Part shown: positions 17,927-26,606 of the stretch, piece by piece
How positions within the stretch are numbered: position 1 is the first letter of the stretch
Layout: the number at the start of each line of letters is the position of its first letter
NCBI GenBank assembly: GCA_903863845.1
Contig: CAIPDP010000087.1
Coordinates: 1 to 37,236, forward strand
Direction: 5' to 3'
Length of the DNA: 37,236 nt
Source: an uncultured Mucilaginibacter sp.
Lineage (GTDB): Bacteria; Bacteroidota; Bacteroidia; Sphingobacteriales; Sphingobacteriaceae
Notes under the pieces: generated by a model
The model's database searches: none
What the model saw: the letters and a program-made list of their open reading frames with translations, nothing else
What the model was told of the DNA's origin: nothing
Translations under genes and position numbers: made by a program

Positions 17927-18002
17927 ACCACACTCCTTCTCAAAAAACACCTGCCTTGTGTTAATTAACGCAGATTTTTCTATTTTTAGGCACCCTGTTC
18001 GC

Positions 18003-20234
18003 ATGATCTCACAATTAAGAATAATCAGCACCTTAATTTTGCTTTGCTTTGCAACGTTTGCATCGGGACAGGATGCCGATATCTTCAAGCCTAACCCTAA
18101 CCGGCGTCAACTTAAAGCAGTTAAAATATTTACAAATATTAAGATCGACGGCCTGCTCAATGAACCCGAATGGTCATTGACGCCCGGCGCAACTGAATTT
18201 ATACAGGCCGATCCCGATCAGGGTAAGCCTTCCCTCTTTGCTACTTTGGTTAAAGTACTTTATAACCAGAAATATCTGTACATCGGTGTTATTTGTAAGG
18301 ACCCACTGGGCAAACGCGCGATCATGGCAACGGATTTTGCCCGCGATTTCGACTTTACCAAACACGATCTGGTTAACCTGTCCTTCGATACATTTAACGA
18401 CCAGCGCAATGCCATCGTTTTTGCTACCAACGCCTACGGCGTACAGCGCGATCTGCTTTCTTTCGATGATCTCTATTATGATATCGACTGGAATGGTCTT
18501 TGGAACGTACGCACCACCCGCAGCGATTCGGGCTGGGTGGCCGAGATCGCAATCCCATGGAAAACCTTGCGCTACCCTAAAAGCACCGATACCAGTCAGA
18601 CCTGGGGTTTTAACGTATACCGTAACAGGCGTTTGACCAATGAGATCAGTTCATTTTCCCCATTTCCGCGGATATTTTCGGCAACGCATATGAATTATGC
18701 TGGTCTGTTGACTAATTTGCAACCTCCGCCACCTACACCTAATATTATCGTCGATCCTTATATCCTCGCATCTACCGATCATTATAACAATTTTGGCAGC
18801 AGCGAGCCACCACATACACAAAGCTTAAAATATGGCGGCGATTTGAAATGGGCAATAACACCCAATGCTGTCCTTGACCTTACCGCCAATACCGATTTTG
18901 CCCAGGCTGATGTCGACCAGGAGGTGAACAACACCACTCGTTTCAACGTGTTTTACCCCGAGAAGCGGCAGTTTTTTTTGGAGAATGCTTCGCTTTTTGG
19001 TGTACAGGTAACCATGAATGGCGACCAGGCAGGCGGCTCGATGCGCTATCAGCCTTTTAATAGCCGTAATATTGGTTTGGATACAAGTGGCAATCCTATC
19101 CCAATTGTTGGCGGAGGCAGATTTGTTTACCGTTCAAATTCAATGAATTATGGAGCGATGGCCATCCGACAGCAAGCCTACAACGGCAGCCCGGCAACTG
19201 ATTTTTTTGTCGGACGTTTTTCACAGAATTTTGGTACCCAGGACCGTATTGGTGGGCTGGTGACACTGAAAGAACAACCGGGTGCGGCAAATATCGAATC
19301 AACTGTGGATGGCTTCTTTCGGTTTAATGAATCCAATTCGCTTAATGTTATCGCTACGCAATCAACTACCACTAATACAGGCGCTCGGGGTTTCGGTGGC
19401 ATTGTGCAGTATTTTAATAATACCAATTCGCATGAGATCTGGTTGACAGAATCGGTCATTACCAAAAATTTCGACCCGCAAATGGGTTTTATTTCCCGCA
19501 GCGATGTGATCAGCACCACACCGGGTGCAAATTATTTCTATCGTGGTGACTTGCTTCCCTTCAAAAAATTCCTACTGGCCTACAGCCCGGGGATTTTACC
19601 CGAATTATACTATACCGCATCTACCGGTAAATTCTCTGAGGCCGATCTGCCGGTTTTTCCGGTTTGGTTCAATTTCAGGGATGGCGGGTTTTTAGGATAT
19701 GGTTTTATTGCCGTTTGGCAGCACCTAACATCTACCTTTTCGCCGCTAAATGTAAATATTGGCCCGGGGAGTTATCACTATTTCAATCAGCAGATCTATT
19801 TCCAGACCGATCCATCTAAAATAATTAACACGATCATTACCTTTTCAACTGGCAGCTATTTCAATGGCAGGCTCATCACCGGCGATTACAAAGTGCAATT
19901 TGCACCAATTCCCTATGTCTCATTTACAGCTGAATTGAATCAAAATCATTTCGAGAGCGTGGGGATCGACCAAACCACCAAGTCGGTCAACTTGTTTATT
20001 TTACAGGGTCGGTTTGCCCTTAATCCGCGCGTTCAATTTACAGGCATATACCAAAAGAACTCACTTAACAACTCAAATAGCTACAACCTTCGCATGGCAT
20101 GGGAATTTTCTCCTCTGAGTTATATCTACCTGATCTATAACCGTGGCGTAAATACCCAACTGACCACCGCGCCGATTCAATCGCAAACGGAGGATCACCT
20201 AATTTATAAGATCAGTTTTTTACAGCAATTCTGA
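18003..20234 (+). CDS. DUF5916 outer-membrane protein with CBM9-like N-terminal domain
   Basis: I chose the ATG at 18003, which opens a signal peptide (MISQLRIISTLILLCFATFASGQ); the frame runs 32 codons further upstream, but that stretch is repeat-derived. The 743-residue product starts with a CBM9-like beta-sandwich (about 40-230; IDGLLNEPEWSL, YIGVICKDP, VAEIAIPWKTLRY, GFNVYRNRR) followed by the DUF5916 beta-strand-rich part (FNVFYPEKRQFFLENA) that ends in Phe, as in outer-membrane barrels. Function is not established; the CBM9-like domain suggests carbohydrate contact. The gene directly follows the GH2 gene on the same strand, with the repeat region between them. A TATTTTTA box at 17981 could be a -7 element but is not convincing. 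Confidence 0.87.
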   Translation: MISQLRIISTLILLCFATFASGQDADIFKPNPNRRQLKAVKIFTNIKIDGLLNEPEWSLTPGATEFIQADPDQGKPSLFATLVKVLYNQKYLYIGVICKDPLGKRAIMATDFARDFDFTKHDLVNLSFDTFNDQRNAIVFATNAYGVQRDLLSFDDLYYDIDWNGLWNVRTTRSDSGWVAEIAIPWKTLRYPKSTDTSQTWGFNVYRNRRLTNEISSFSPFPRIFSATHMNYAGLLTNLQPPPPTPNIIVDPYILASTDHYNNFGSSEPPHTQSLKYGGDLKWAITPNAVLDLTANTDFAQADVDQEVNNTTRFNVFYPEKRQFFLENASLFGVQVTMNGDQAGGSMRYQPFNSRNIGLDTSGNPIPIVGGGRFVYRSNSMNYGAMAIRQQAYNGSPATDFFVGRFSQNFGTQDRIGGLVTLKEQPGAANIESTVDGFFRFNESNSLNVIATQSTTTNTGARGFGGIVQYFNNTNSHEIWLTESVITKNFDPQMGFISRSDVISTTPGANYFYRGDLLPFKKFLLAYSPGILPELYYTASTGKFSEADLPVFPVWFNFRDGGFLGYGFIAVWQHLTSTFSPLNVNIGPGSYHYFNQQIYFQTDPSKIINTIITFSTGSYFNGRLITGDYKVQFAPIPYVSFTAELNQNHFESVGIDQTTKSVNLFILQGRFALNPRVQFTGIYQKNSLNNSNSYNLRMAWEFSPLSYIYLIYNRGVNTQLTTAPIQSQTEDHLIYKISFLQQF

Positions 20235-20466
20235 TTGTTGCCCTAAAACGCTATCACATAGACTTTAAACGCCTTTTCGCATACGCAAGGGGGCGCACTT
20301 TCCCCACTGCATTCCACAAAAAATCAGCAATTCAGGCACTTAAATCCCCGATGTTTACGACCCCATTTGTTTAAAAGGTGGTTTGTAAGTTACTGTAAAT
20401 CAATAAAATGTTGTAGATGGCACTAAAATTGCCTTTAGGTTAACACTTACATAAACATCATCACAA

Positions 20467-21084
20467 ATGAAAACTTCTACATTATTATTGATCTCGGTTT
20501 TGTTCCTGGCAGCCTGCAAGAAAGACGGAATTGTTACACCCGCTGTAACACCAACTGGTTCTGCAGCACAAACAGGTTCATCAGCAACAACTCCGGTGGC
20601 TACAACACCAACTGCGCCCAAAACTACGGCTCCGGTAAGTGCTGACACACTAGCTAATTTGTCGGCGATAAAACTGAAGCTGGTGCAGGACAGTACCAAT
20701 AATGATGAAACGATGTTTTTGTTTAAGAAAGCGGCAAGTCAGAATTATGATCCGGCTGTAGATGCGGAATATTTTGCAGGTTATGGACAAGTTAGCCTGG
20801 CCAGCATATCGGCAGACGGAACTGATCTTGCTATCAATACTTTGCCTTACTCGCCTAACAAACCTATCAAGCTTGATATCAATACCAAGAACGACGGTAC
20901 CTATTTATTTAAGATCAGCTATGAACGTACCATACCGGCCAATGTTCAGATTTGGCTTAAAGATGCCTACGCTAAAGACAGTTTGAACGTTCGTGCAGGC
21001 AACTATCAATTTAAGGTATTGAAATCAGACACCAGCTCTTACGGGAAAAATAGATTCCAACTAGTTTTAAGAGCGGCCCACTAA
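20467..21084 (+). CDS. Lipoprotein consisting of one adhesin C-terminal module
   Basis: A 205-residue lipoprotein: signal peptide with lipobox LAAC (Cys17, then KKD), a Thr/Pro/Ala-rich linker (about residues 24-58), then a domain from about 64 to 203. That domain aligns end to end with the module at about 3980-4405 of the giant adhesin: IKLKLVQD with IRLQMAMD, SLASISADG with GLASFSNDH, LAIN in both, IWLKD in both, KDSLNVR with KDSLDMR, and NRFQLVLR with NRFELVLR. In large Bacteroidota surface proteins this module usually precedes the sorting domain; here it stands alone on a lipid anchor. Function unknown; surface display is inferred. The gene is monocistronic and followed by a strong terminator. 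Confidence 0.82.
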   Translation: MKTSTLLLISVLFLAACKKDGIVTPAVTPTGSAAQTGSSATTPVATTPTAPKTTAPVSADTLANLSAIKLKLVQDSTNNDETMFLFKKAASQNYDPAVDAEYFAGYGQVSLASISADGTDLAINTLPYSPNKPIKLDINTKNDGTYLFKISYERTIPANVQIWLKDAYAKDSLNVRAGNYQFKVLKSDTSSYGKNRFQLVLRAAH

Positions 21085-21129
21085 GCACATTCATTAATTA
21101 ATAGTTTTTTTTAGGTTTTTTTTCAGAAG

Positions 21130-21171
21130 CAGAAAGCCCTTTAGAAGAAATTCTAAAGGGCCTTTCTGTTT
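21130..21171. terminator. Strong Rho-independent terminator between convergent genes
   Basis: Arms CAGAAAGCCCTTTAGAA (21130-21146) and TTCTAAAGGGCCTTTCTG (21151-21168) with a 4-base loop and one bulged base, then TTT. It lies 46 bases after the lipoprotein stop and before the end of the TonB-receptor gene. Confidence 0.88.
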
Positions 21172-21212
21172 AACCAGTATTCCTAAAAAGAATGCGATTA
21201 GGTTGCTGTTGA

Positions 21213-24131
21213 TTAAAAAGTAAATTTAAACTTAGTGAATAAGCGTGTTCCGTTGAAACCCATTTGAACAGATTCGAAAGGACCACCTGAATTACTATCA
21301 CCAAAAGAGCTGGTACCGCTTGTTGGGCTAACAGAGCCTTTAACCAAAGCATCGTCTGGGTGAACATTGAATAAGTTGTCAATACCCAGGTCCCATGAAA
21401 TGTTTTTCGACAGGCGGTAAGAAACATAAATATCGGTAGTTACTTTAGGTGAGAAATCGAATATTTCAGGCGCTACAGCACTGCTGTTATCCAATTGCAC
21501 ATAAGGGAAAAACTGGTCGGCTGCGCTGGCTGGAGCACTAACTTCGCCAAAGCCCAATTCCTTAACATCGCCAAAATAAGTAAAGCGGGTTCCGAAAGCC
21601 AGTTTGTTGATGCCATATTCAAGGTTTAAGTTAAACTTAGCTCTTGGAGCAGCATACTTCAGGAAGTATTGCTCTCTGTCTGAGAAGAAAGCAGCGCTGT
21701 CTCCGGCAGAACCACGGAATGTAGGAGGAACGTTGATCTTATCGATGATAACGTTTTGCAAGTTTCCTGCTAAAGTTGCGTAGAAATGGTGGTTTGTCCA
21801 GCGTTTGCGGTAATCAACTACGATATCAATACCGCGATTAGTGGTATTGATGGCATTGGTAAAGAACGCTGCCTCCTGGATAGAATTTGCAACCAACAGG
21901 TTATTTAGTGTTCCCGCTGTATTAGGGTCTCCGAAAGCGGCATCGCCTTCACCATAAACACCTGAATAAACTACCCGGTTACGAATATCAATTTGATAAC
22001 CGTCAACAGTAACGTTAAAGTTGGTAGCCGGCTGCCAGGTAAATCCAAGGCTATAGTTGGTTGATTTCTCAGGAGTCAGTTCAGGGATACCAGCTGCCCT
22101 TGCCACGTCGGTATAGTTAGGTACTGTTTTTTGGTATTCGAGTACACCACCTGCACCGATCGTTGTATTGGTATTGCTAAAGTTGATCTGCTGTAAGCTT
22201 GGCGCACGGAAGCCTGTACTGATCGAACCACGCAGGTTAAAATTATCGGTTATTTTCAACCTGGTTGCTAATTTTTGGGTTGATACGAAGCCAAAGTCAT
22301 CATAGTTTTCAACGCGTTCGGCAAGGTCAACCAGCCAAGTTTTGGTAACGTCAAAAGTACCTTCAACATAGGCAGCTTCTGAGCCGCGATCTGCGATATG
22401 TGCATCCCCCGGCTGATAACCCGGATAACCTTCCGATCCCGGAGCTTTTGCCACGTATACTGTTGAATCCTGGCCTTTTGAACCCGTAACTGTAGTAGGT
22501 AAAGTTGCGCCGCCGTTGATATAAGAATTAGGCTCACCAGCATATATCTGGTAACGCTCATACCTGGCTTCTGCACCAAACGACAACTGTAGTCCCTGGA
22601 AAACGTGGGCGAAATGCTTGGTTAAATCGAGGTTGGTTGTGTTTTGCAAATAGTTGAAGCCACCATCATTGAAACGGGTTTGAATAGGCTGGCCCGCAAC
22701 ATAAGGTAAAGAGGCATTGAACGTATTTTGTCCGTAGTAATGGAAATCATTACGACCGGTATTATTGCTGATGCTCCATTCCCAGTTGCTTGCTGTTTTC
22801 CCTTTAAAGCCCACAGCTGCCGAAATGTCGTTGATATAAACATCTTCTTCGGGATTGTAGTAAACATTGTTAGGGTCAAATGCAGCGCCGGCTGGTGCAT
22901 CAATTTGCATCACACCCGGTACATAGATCAGGTCGCCTGTAGTAGGATCTGTAGGGAATTTGGTTGGGTTTACTCGAAGGCCCTGATAATTCCAGCTACG
23001 GGTGTAGGCATACACTTCAGAGAATTTATGGTTAAAGCCACCAAAAGCAAAAAATGTAGTTTTCGTATCTTTAATCGGCACTTCCAGGTTAAACATAGCC
23101 CCGCCCGCTACAACCGAGCCGTCACCGGCTGCACGACGTTCGCGGCTTATAGCCAGGTTGGGATCGTCCCTGAATGTTTTGCCGCCATCATCAAAGTTGG
23201 CACCAATATTCAGGAAACCACCATTTTGACCAACTGCGATACCGTAATTGGCACCCAGGTTTAAAGTCCTGCCGTCAATTTTATGCCCGGTATAATAGGC
23301 TTTGGGATCTGAATAACTTAGGGTGTTGTATTTCTGGTCGTCGTAACCGCTGATACCGGCGTCAACAACCAAATGATTAATGTCTTTTTTAAGCACAATA
23401 TTAATCACACCAGCAATAGCGTCAGAGCCATACTGCGCCGAAGCACCGTCGCGCAATATTTCGACATGGTCAATAGCTGCTTCTGGAATAGCGTTCAGGT
23501 CGGTACCGCTTTGGCCGCGGCCGCGGGCTGATTCTCCCGGATCTACATAAGCTGATTGGTGACGACGAACGCCATTAACCAAAACGAGGGTCTGGTCGAA
23601 ACCCAGGCCGCGTAAGCTGGCATAGTCGATCGCATCAGCGCCGTCAGCACCCGATTGTTTGTTGTAGTTGAACGAGGGTACCAATTGGTTAAGCTGGCTC
23701 ATCAGGTCGGGTTTGGCAGTATTGTCAGCGATGTTGTTAATACTGATCACATCAACCGGTACCGGTGATTCTAAACGGCTGCGACCGCCGCCACGGCTTC
23801 CAACTACAACTACTTCACTAAGTGAAGCTGCTGCTGCTACCAGGTCGATATTGATCACCTTGGTTTCGCCAGTGCCTAATGTTACAGTAGCTGTTTTGGT
23901 TTCGAAACCTAACTCCGAGAAAGATAAAGTGTAGGTACCTGGTTTTAAACTGATAGAATAGCGACCCGCAGTGTCAGTTGCGGCGCCGGCATTCGATGGG
24001 ATAGCACGCACATTGGCGCCAGGCAAGGGGCCACCACCACTGGTGACCTTGCCACTAATTTTTTGGGCAAAGAGCGGAGCATAGGAAAAAACTATGGCTC
24101 CTATGAGAAAAATACGTAAAGATTTGAACAT
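21213..24131 (-). CDS. TonB-dependent receptor with CarboxypepD_reg-like domain
   Basis: A 972-residue outer-membrane receptor: signal peptide (1-23, LFAQ), CarboxypepD_reg-like domain (about 24-100, ISGKVTSGGGPLPGANV and LSFSELGFETK), a TonB-box-like segment SLSEVVVVGSR near 104, plug domain (about 120-250, LRGLGFDQTLVLVNGVRR and HVEILRDGASAQYGSDAIAGVINIVLKK parts), then a beta-barrel ending in Phe. The barrel features GFRAPSLQQI and a NLFNVHPDD block near the C-terminus. Such receptors import ligands too large for porins. There is no SusD-like partner, so this is a single-component receptor, not a SusCD pair; the ligand is unknown. It is preceded by a 370-base leader/promoter region. Confidence 0.93.
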   Translation of the reverse strand: MFKSLRIFLIGAIVFSYAPLFAQKISGKVTSGGGPLPGANVRAIPSNAGAATDTAGRYSISLKPGTYTLSFSELGFETKTATVTLGTGETKVINIDLVAAAASLSEVVVVGSRGGGRSRLESPVPVDVISINNIADNTAKPDLMSQLNQLVPSFNYNKQSGADGADAIDYASLRGLGFDQTLVLVNGVRRHQSAYVDPGESARGRGQSGTDLNAIPEAAIDHVEILRDGASAQYGSDAIAGVINIVLKKDINHLVVDAGISGYDDQKYNTLSYSDPKAYYTGHKIDGRTLNLGANYGIAVGQNGGFLNIGANFDDGGKTFRDDPNLAISRERRAAGDGSVVAGGAMFNLEVPIKDTKTTFFAFGGFNHKFSEVYAYTRSWNYQGLRVNPTKFPTDPTTGDLIYVPGVMQIDAPAGAAFDPNNVYYNPEEDVYINDISAAVGFKGKTASNWEWSISNNTGRNDFHYYGQNTFNASLPYVAGQPIQTRFNDGGFNYLQNTTNLDLTKHFAHVFQGLQLSFGAEARYERYQIYAGEPNSYINGGATLPTTVTGSKGQDSTVYVAKAPGSEGYPGYQPGDAHIADRGSEAAYVEGTFDVTKTWLVDLAERVENYDDFGFVSTQKLATRLKITDNFNLRGSISTGFRAPSLQQINFSNTNTTIGAGGVLEYQKTVPNYTDVARAAGIPELTPEKSTNYSLGFTWQPATNFNVTVDGYQIDIRNRVVYSGVYGEGDAAFGDPNTAGTLNNLLVANSIQEAAFFTNAINTTNRGIDIVVDYRKRWTNHHFYATLAGNLQNVIIDKINVPPTFRGSAGDSAAFFSDREQYFLKYAAPRAKFNLNLEYGINKLAFGTRFTYFGDVKELGFGEVSAPASAADQFFPYVQLDNSSAVAPEIFDFSPKVTTDIYVSYRLSKNISWDLGIDNLFNVHPDDALVKGSVSPTSGTSSFGDSNSGGPFESVQMGFNGTRLFTKFKFTF

Positions 24132-24450
24132 ACAATTTCATTTTAATTGAAAAATGGGGTTAATTGCCTACTAAATTACTATTATTAATCAATTTTTATT
24201 GAAATACTGTCAAAAATTTAGCGAATGGTGCCTTAATTGATGCGATATGACTGATTTGCTAAGTGATTATATCAGATACCTTCCCTTATTTTTGGTAAAA
24301 ACTGCCCGGAAAGCAAAAATCCGGGGAAAATTATGAAGCCTTTTGCTTCTTTGATTACCCGGTAAGGAATTAAATGTTGAAAAGACAGAAATAAACGGAG
24401 TGTATTGCAAAAAAAAGAGCATTTAAATGCCCAAAAGTCTATGAACAAAT
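24132..24450 (-). other. Leader and promoter region of the TonB receptor
   Basis: No ORF. On the minus strand an arm CCGGG (RC of 24357-24361) can pair with CCCGG (RC of 24318-24322), enclosing a hairpin GAAGC/GCTTC (about 24335-24349); the same CCCGG can instead pair with a second CCGGG (RC of 24303-24307), which is followed by CAGTTTTTACC. Mutually exclusive pairings followed by T5 resemble an attenuator. I recognise no known riboswitch class. The remaining bases to 24131 are AT-rich. Confidence 0.4.
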
Positions 24451-24490
24451 AAGGACCCCAGGTTTTTTATGATTTGGGGTCCTTGTTTTG
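24451..24490. terminator. Bidirectional terminator after the small secreted protein gene
   Basis: Perfect 10-base arms AAGGACCCCA (24451-24460) and TGGGGTCCTT (24475-24484). T-rich sequence follows on both strands. It ends the cytochrome b-molybdopterin-small protein unit, whose last stop is at 24506. Confidence 0.88.
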
Positions 24491-24505
24491 AGTTTGGAAT
24501 ATAAA

Positions 24506-24835
24506 TTAGGATTTGTCTTCGGTGATGCTGGTAACTTCGATGGTATCATCGGTGATTTTACCGTCAACAGTCACATTTTTACCGGCATATTTGATCACGG
24601 TTTTCTGGTTGGTGATCTTATAAACTTTTCCACCAACCACCAATACTGCCTTAGCGCCGTCTTTAATGCATTTTTTTGCGCAGGCCACGCGGGTTTCTGG
24701 TGTGCACATTGGTTTGCTGCTGGAGGCGCACATCGAATCGTCGATATAGCCCTTCAGATGGTCGCCACCCGGTTTGAAGGCGAACGTTGTGCTGATGGCT
24801 ACAAAGAGCACAGCAACTGATAAAATCTTCTTCAT
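24506..24835 (-). CDS. Small secreted four-cysteine protein
   Basis: A 109-residue protein with signal peptide (about 1-19, TTFA). The mature part begins near GYIDDSMC and contains four cysteines (C36, C44, C52, C56), the last two as CAKKC, then a beta-strand region KAVLVVGGKVYKI and a closing GKNVTVDGKITDDTIEVTSI that resembles a small OB-like barrel found in secreted Bacteroidota proteins of the DUF5818 type. The family link is tentative and the function unknown. It is the last gene of a unit with a molybdopterin oxidoreductase (73-base gap), so it may be an oxidation substrate, a redox partner or a metal-binding accessory. Confidence 0.75.
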   Translation of the reverse strand: MKKILSVAVLFVAISTTFAFKPGGDHLKGYIDDSMCASSSKPMCTPETRVACAKKCIKDGAKAVLVVGGKVYKITNQKTVIKYAGKNVTVDGKITDDTIEVTSITEDKS

Positions 24836-24908
24836 AGTATTTTCTGTTTTATTGGTTGTTAATCAAATTTAAATATTCTCGTCAATTATCCAAATACCGT
24901 GCTGTCCC

Positions 24909-25664
24909 TTAAATTCCATTATACCACGACCAGCCCGCCTGAATATCTTGTGCCGGATCTACAAACTGTTCGGTTACAACAATGCGCTGAACATATTTAA
25001 CGCTTTTATAGCCTACCTGAGTTTCTACACGCAGCCGCAAAGGCGCCCCGTTGCGTGCCGGGATAGTTTCGCCGTTCATGCGGTGGGCCAATATGGTTTG
25101 GGGATGCAGGGCATCCAGCATATCAATGCTCTCGGCATATTTGTCGAAGCCGTAAAAGGAAACATAACGCGCAGAGGCTAAAACGCCAGCTTCTTTCAAT
25201 AAGGCGGCCAGCGGCACGCCGGTCCATTCGGCAATAGCGCTCCAGCCTTCCTCGCAGCTGTGCTGGGTTATCTGGCTACGTTCGCCGAGTTTTTGCAATT
25301 GGTCCAGGGTGTATCTACCCGGTTTGGCTACAGCACCTTCGATGGTGAGTGCCCAATCCTTGAAATCAGTTTTAAGCAATGCTTCGTATTCTTTGCTGTA
25401 GGCTTTGGTGCTGGCCGGGTTGGCCGGGTCGCCGATATCGGTAACCGGGAAACTGGTAATATCACTTTGCTGGTATTCCATTACCAAAGCCCGTTGTGAC
25501 AATAGTCCGCGCTGAGCAAGGTAGGTAAGGTCGTCGCCTATCCTCAGGATACTGCCATAGGTTGGCGGCGCTTTTTTAAGGCAGCCCGAAAGTAATAAGG
25601 CTCCCGCCGAGGTTAAGCCGGTAAAAATGGCACGGCGCCTGCTTATCAGTCGTTTTTTTTTCAT
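24909..25664 (-). CDS. Tat-exported molybdopterin-dependent oxidoreductase lipoprotein (sulfite oxidase/MsrP-like)
   Basis: A 251-residue protein. The N-terminus combines a twin-arginine motif (SRRRAIF, residues 8-14) with a lipobox LLSGC (Cys28), so it is probably a Tat-exported lipoprotein. The core (about 95-240) is the oxidoreductase molybdopterin domain, with the cofactor-binding cysteine C137 in QHSCEEGW, AEWTGVPLAALLKEAG, and the NGETIPARNGAPLRLRV/GYKSVKYVQRI block. It is the size of a minimal YedY/MsrP catalytic subunit. Known relatives reduce or oxidise small substrates such as methionine sulfoxide or sulfite; the substrate here is unknown. One base separates its ATG from the stop of the cytochrome b gene, indicating coupled translation and a functional pair. 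Confidence 0.9.
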   Translation of the reverse strand: MKKKRLISRRRAIFTGLTSAGALLLSGCLKKAPPTYGSILRIGDDLTYLAQRGLLSQRALVMEYQQSDITSFPVTDIGDPANPASTKAYSKEYEALLKTDFKDWALTIEGAVAKPGRYTLDQLQKLGERSQITQHSCEEGWSAIAEWTGVPLAALLKEAGVLASARYVSFYGFDKYAESIDMLDALHPQTILAHRMNGETIPARNGAPLRLRVETQVGYKSVKYVQRIVVTEQFVDPAQDIQAGWSWYNGI

Positions 25665-25665
25665 T

Positions 25666-26415
25666 TTATTTACCGAAAGTAATTGCCCAAAGATTTCGTT
25701 TAAAGCCTGTTCTGAGCACCATTACCACATGCACCAGCAGGAACAGGAGGAGTAATACCGCAGCAAAAAAATGGATGGTACGTGCCGACTGGTGCCCGAA
25801 AAAAATAATCAGCAGAAAAGGGTAGTTGGCTGTAATGGCTGGCGACATGGCAAAACCCGTTAAAATAACCACCGGGAACAGGAAAAAGATGACCGATAAA
25901 TAGGTGATCTTTTGCAGTAATCCGTATTTGCTCCTGGCAATGGATAGCTTGCCAAAATGACCGGCAATATCCTTCAACAGCATTTTCAAGCTAAACTCTC
26001 CTGGCTCTGGTGCCAGGTCGCGCCGAAAATGCCCGCTGAAAATACCAACGAGGAGGTATACCAAACCTGTTATAACCAGAAACCAGGCGGCTAAAAAATG
26101 GGTGCTGCGCCCCCAGCCGTTCTCGTTAAAAATATCAAAAGTACGTGCCGCCGTTACCTGTGAGCCGTTTAAATTTTTAAATGGGATAGCTTTTTCCCAG
26201 CCACCATGGTGATAGTTTTTACTGATAGGCAGTTCAAACAACGCAGGTGTCAAATCGTTGCCTGCTTTGCCCCAATAAAGCCGCGGGTGCGACATGAGGA
26301 TAACGTATCCACTAACCAATAGTATCAGAAAGGCAAAAGTGATCACAAAATGGGCGCTTTTAACCCAGCCTTTATGCCGGAAAGTTTCAGAATGTGTGGT
26401 TTGTGAAGCGCTCAT
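25666..26415 (-). CDS. Cytochrome b/b561-like membrane electron-transfer subunit
   Basis: A 249-residue membrane protein with about four to five helices. Likely haem ligands are H22 (SAHF), H106 (STHFLAAW), H215 (TIHFFAA) and H229 (LVHVV), the arrangement of hydrogenase/thiosulfate-reductase type cytochrome b. It begins the three-gene unit with the molybdopterin lipoprotein and the small secreted protein, and by analogy with YedZ/MsrQ would pass electrons between the quinone pool and that catalytic subunit. It is not a sequence match to YedZ itself as far as I can tell. The gene is divergent from the histidine decarboxylase. Confidence 0.85.
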   Translation of the reverse strand: MSASQTTHSETFRHKGWVKSAHFVITFAFLILLVSGYVILMSHPRLYWGKAGNDLTPALFELPISKNYHHGGWEKAIPFKNLNGSQVTAARTFDIFNENGWGRSTHFLAAWFLVITGLVYLLVGIFSGHFRRDLAPEPGEFSLKMLLKDIAGHFGKLSIARSKYGLLQKITYLSVIFFLFPVVILTGFAMSPAITANYPFLLIIFFGHQSARTIHFFAAVLLLLFLLVHVVMVLRTGFKRNLWAITFGK

Positions 26416-26547
26416 TGATAGTGAGTTGACTTGTTTGCTTGTATCAATCGATTAAAGATAAACTTATTTTGATAAAATGAAAAAAGAGGAGTGCTGCTGC
26501 GTGTGACGAAGATCACCTTTCTAAATGACTGGCAGCACGGTGGTACC

Positions 26548-26582
26548 GGTTTAGCTCAGGTAATTTTGGTGCTAAACCTGAG
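26548..26582 (+). promoter_or_regulatory. Leader with two overlapping, mutually exclusive hairpins
   Basis: GGTTTAG (26548-26554) pairs with CTAAACC (26572-26578), and CTCAGGT (26555-26561) pairs with ACCTGAG (26576-26582). The second arms share ACC, so both stems cannot form fully at once. The element ends 24 bases ahead of the decarboxylase ATG at 26607. Confidence 0.5.
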
Positions 26583-26606
26583 TTATTGTTACAAACCCGT
26601 AGCAAA

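Noticed and set aside
17981..17988. Bacteroidota-type -7 box TATTTTTA ahead of the DUF5916 gene
   Set aside because: One mismatch, wide spacing to the nearest TTG and a leader of only a few bases; not convincing as a promoter.
17907..18002. N-terminal extension of the DUF5916 protein
   Set aside because: It overlaps GC-rich repeat hairpins and would bury the signal peptide; the ATG at 18003 gives a normal one.
22728..23264. 178-codon plus-strand frame in the TonB-receptor gene
   Set aside because: Antisense to well-conserved receptor sequence; no independent features.
21213..24131. SusC-SusD polysaccharide utilisation locus
   Set aside because: There is no SusD-like gene beside the receptor and the glycosidases are not clustered with it.
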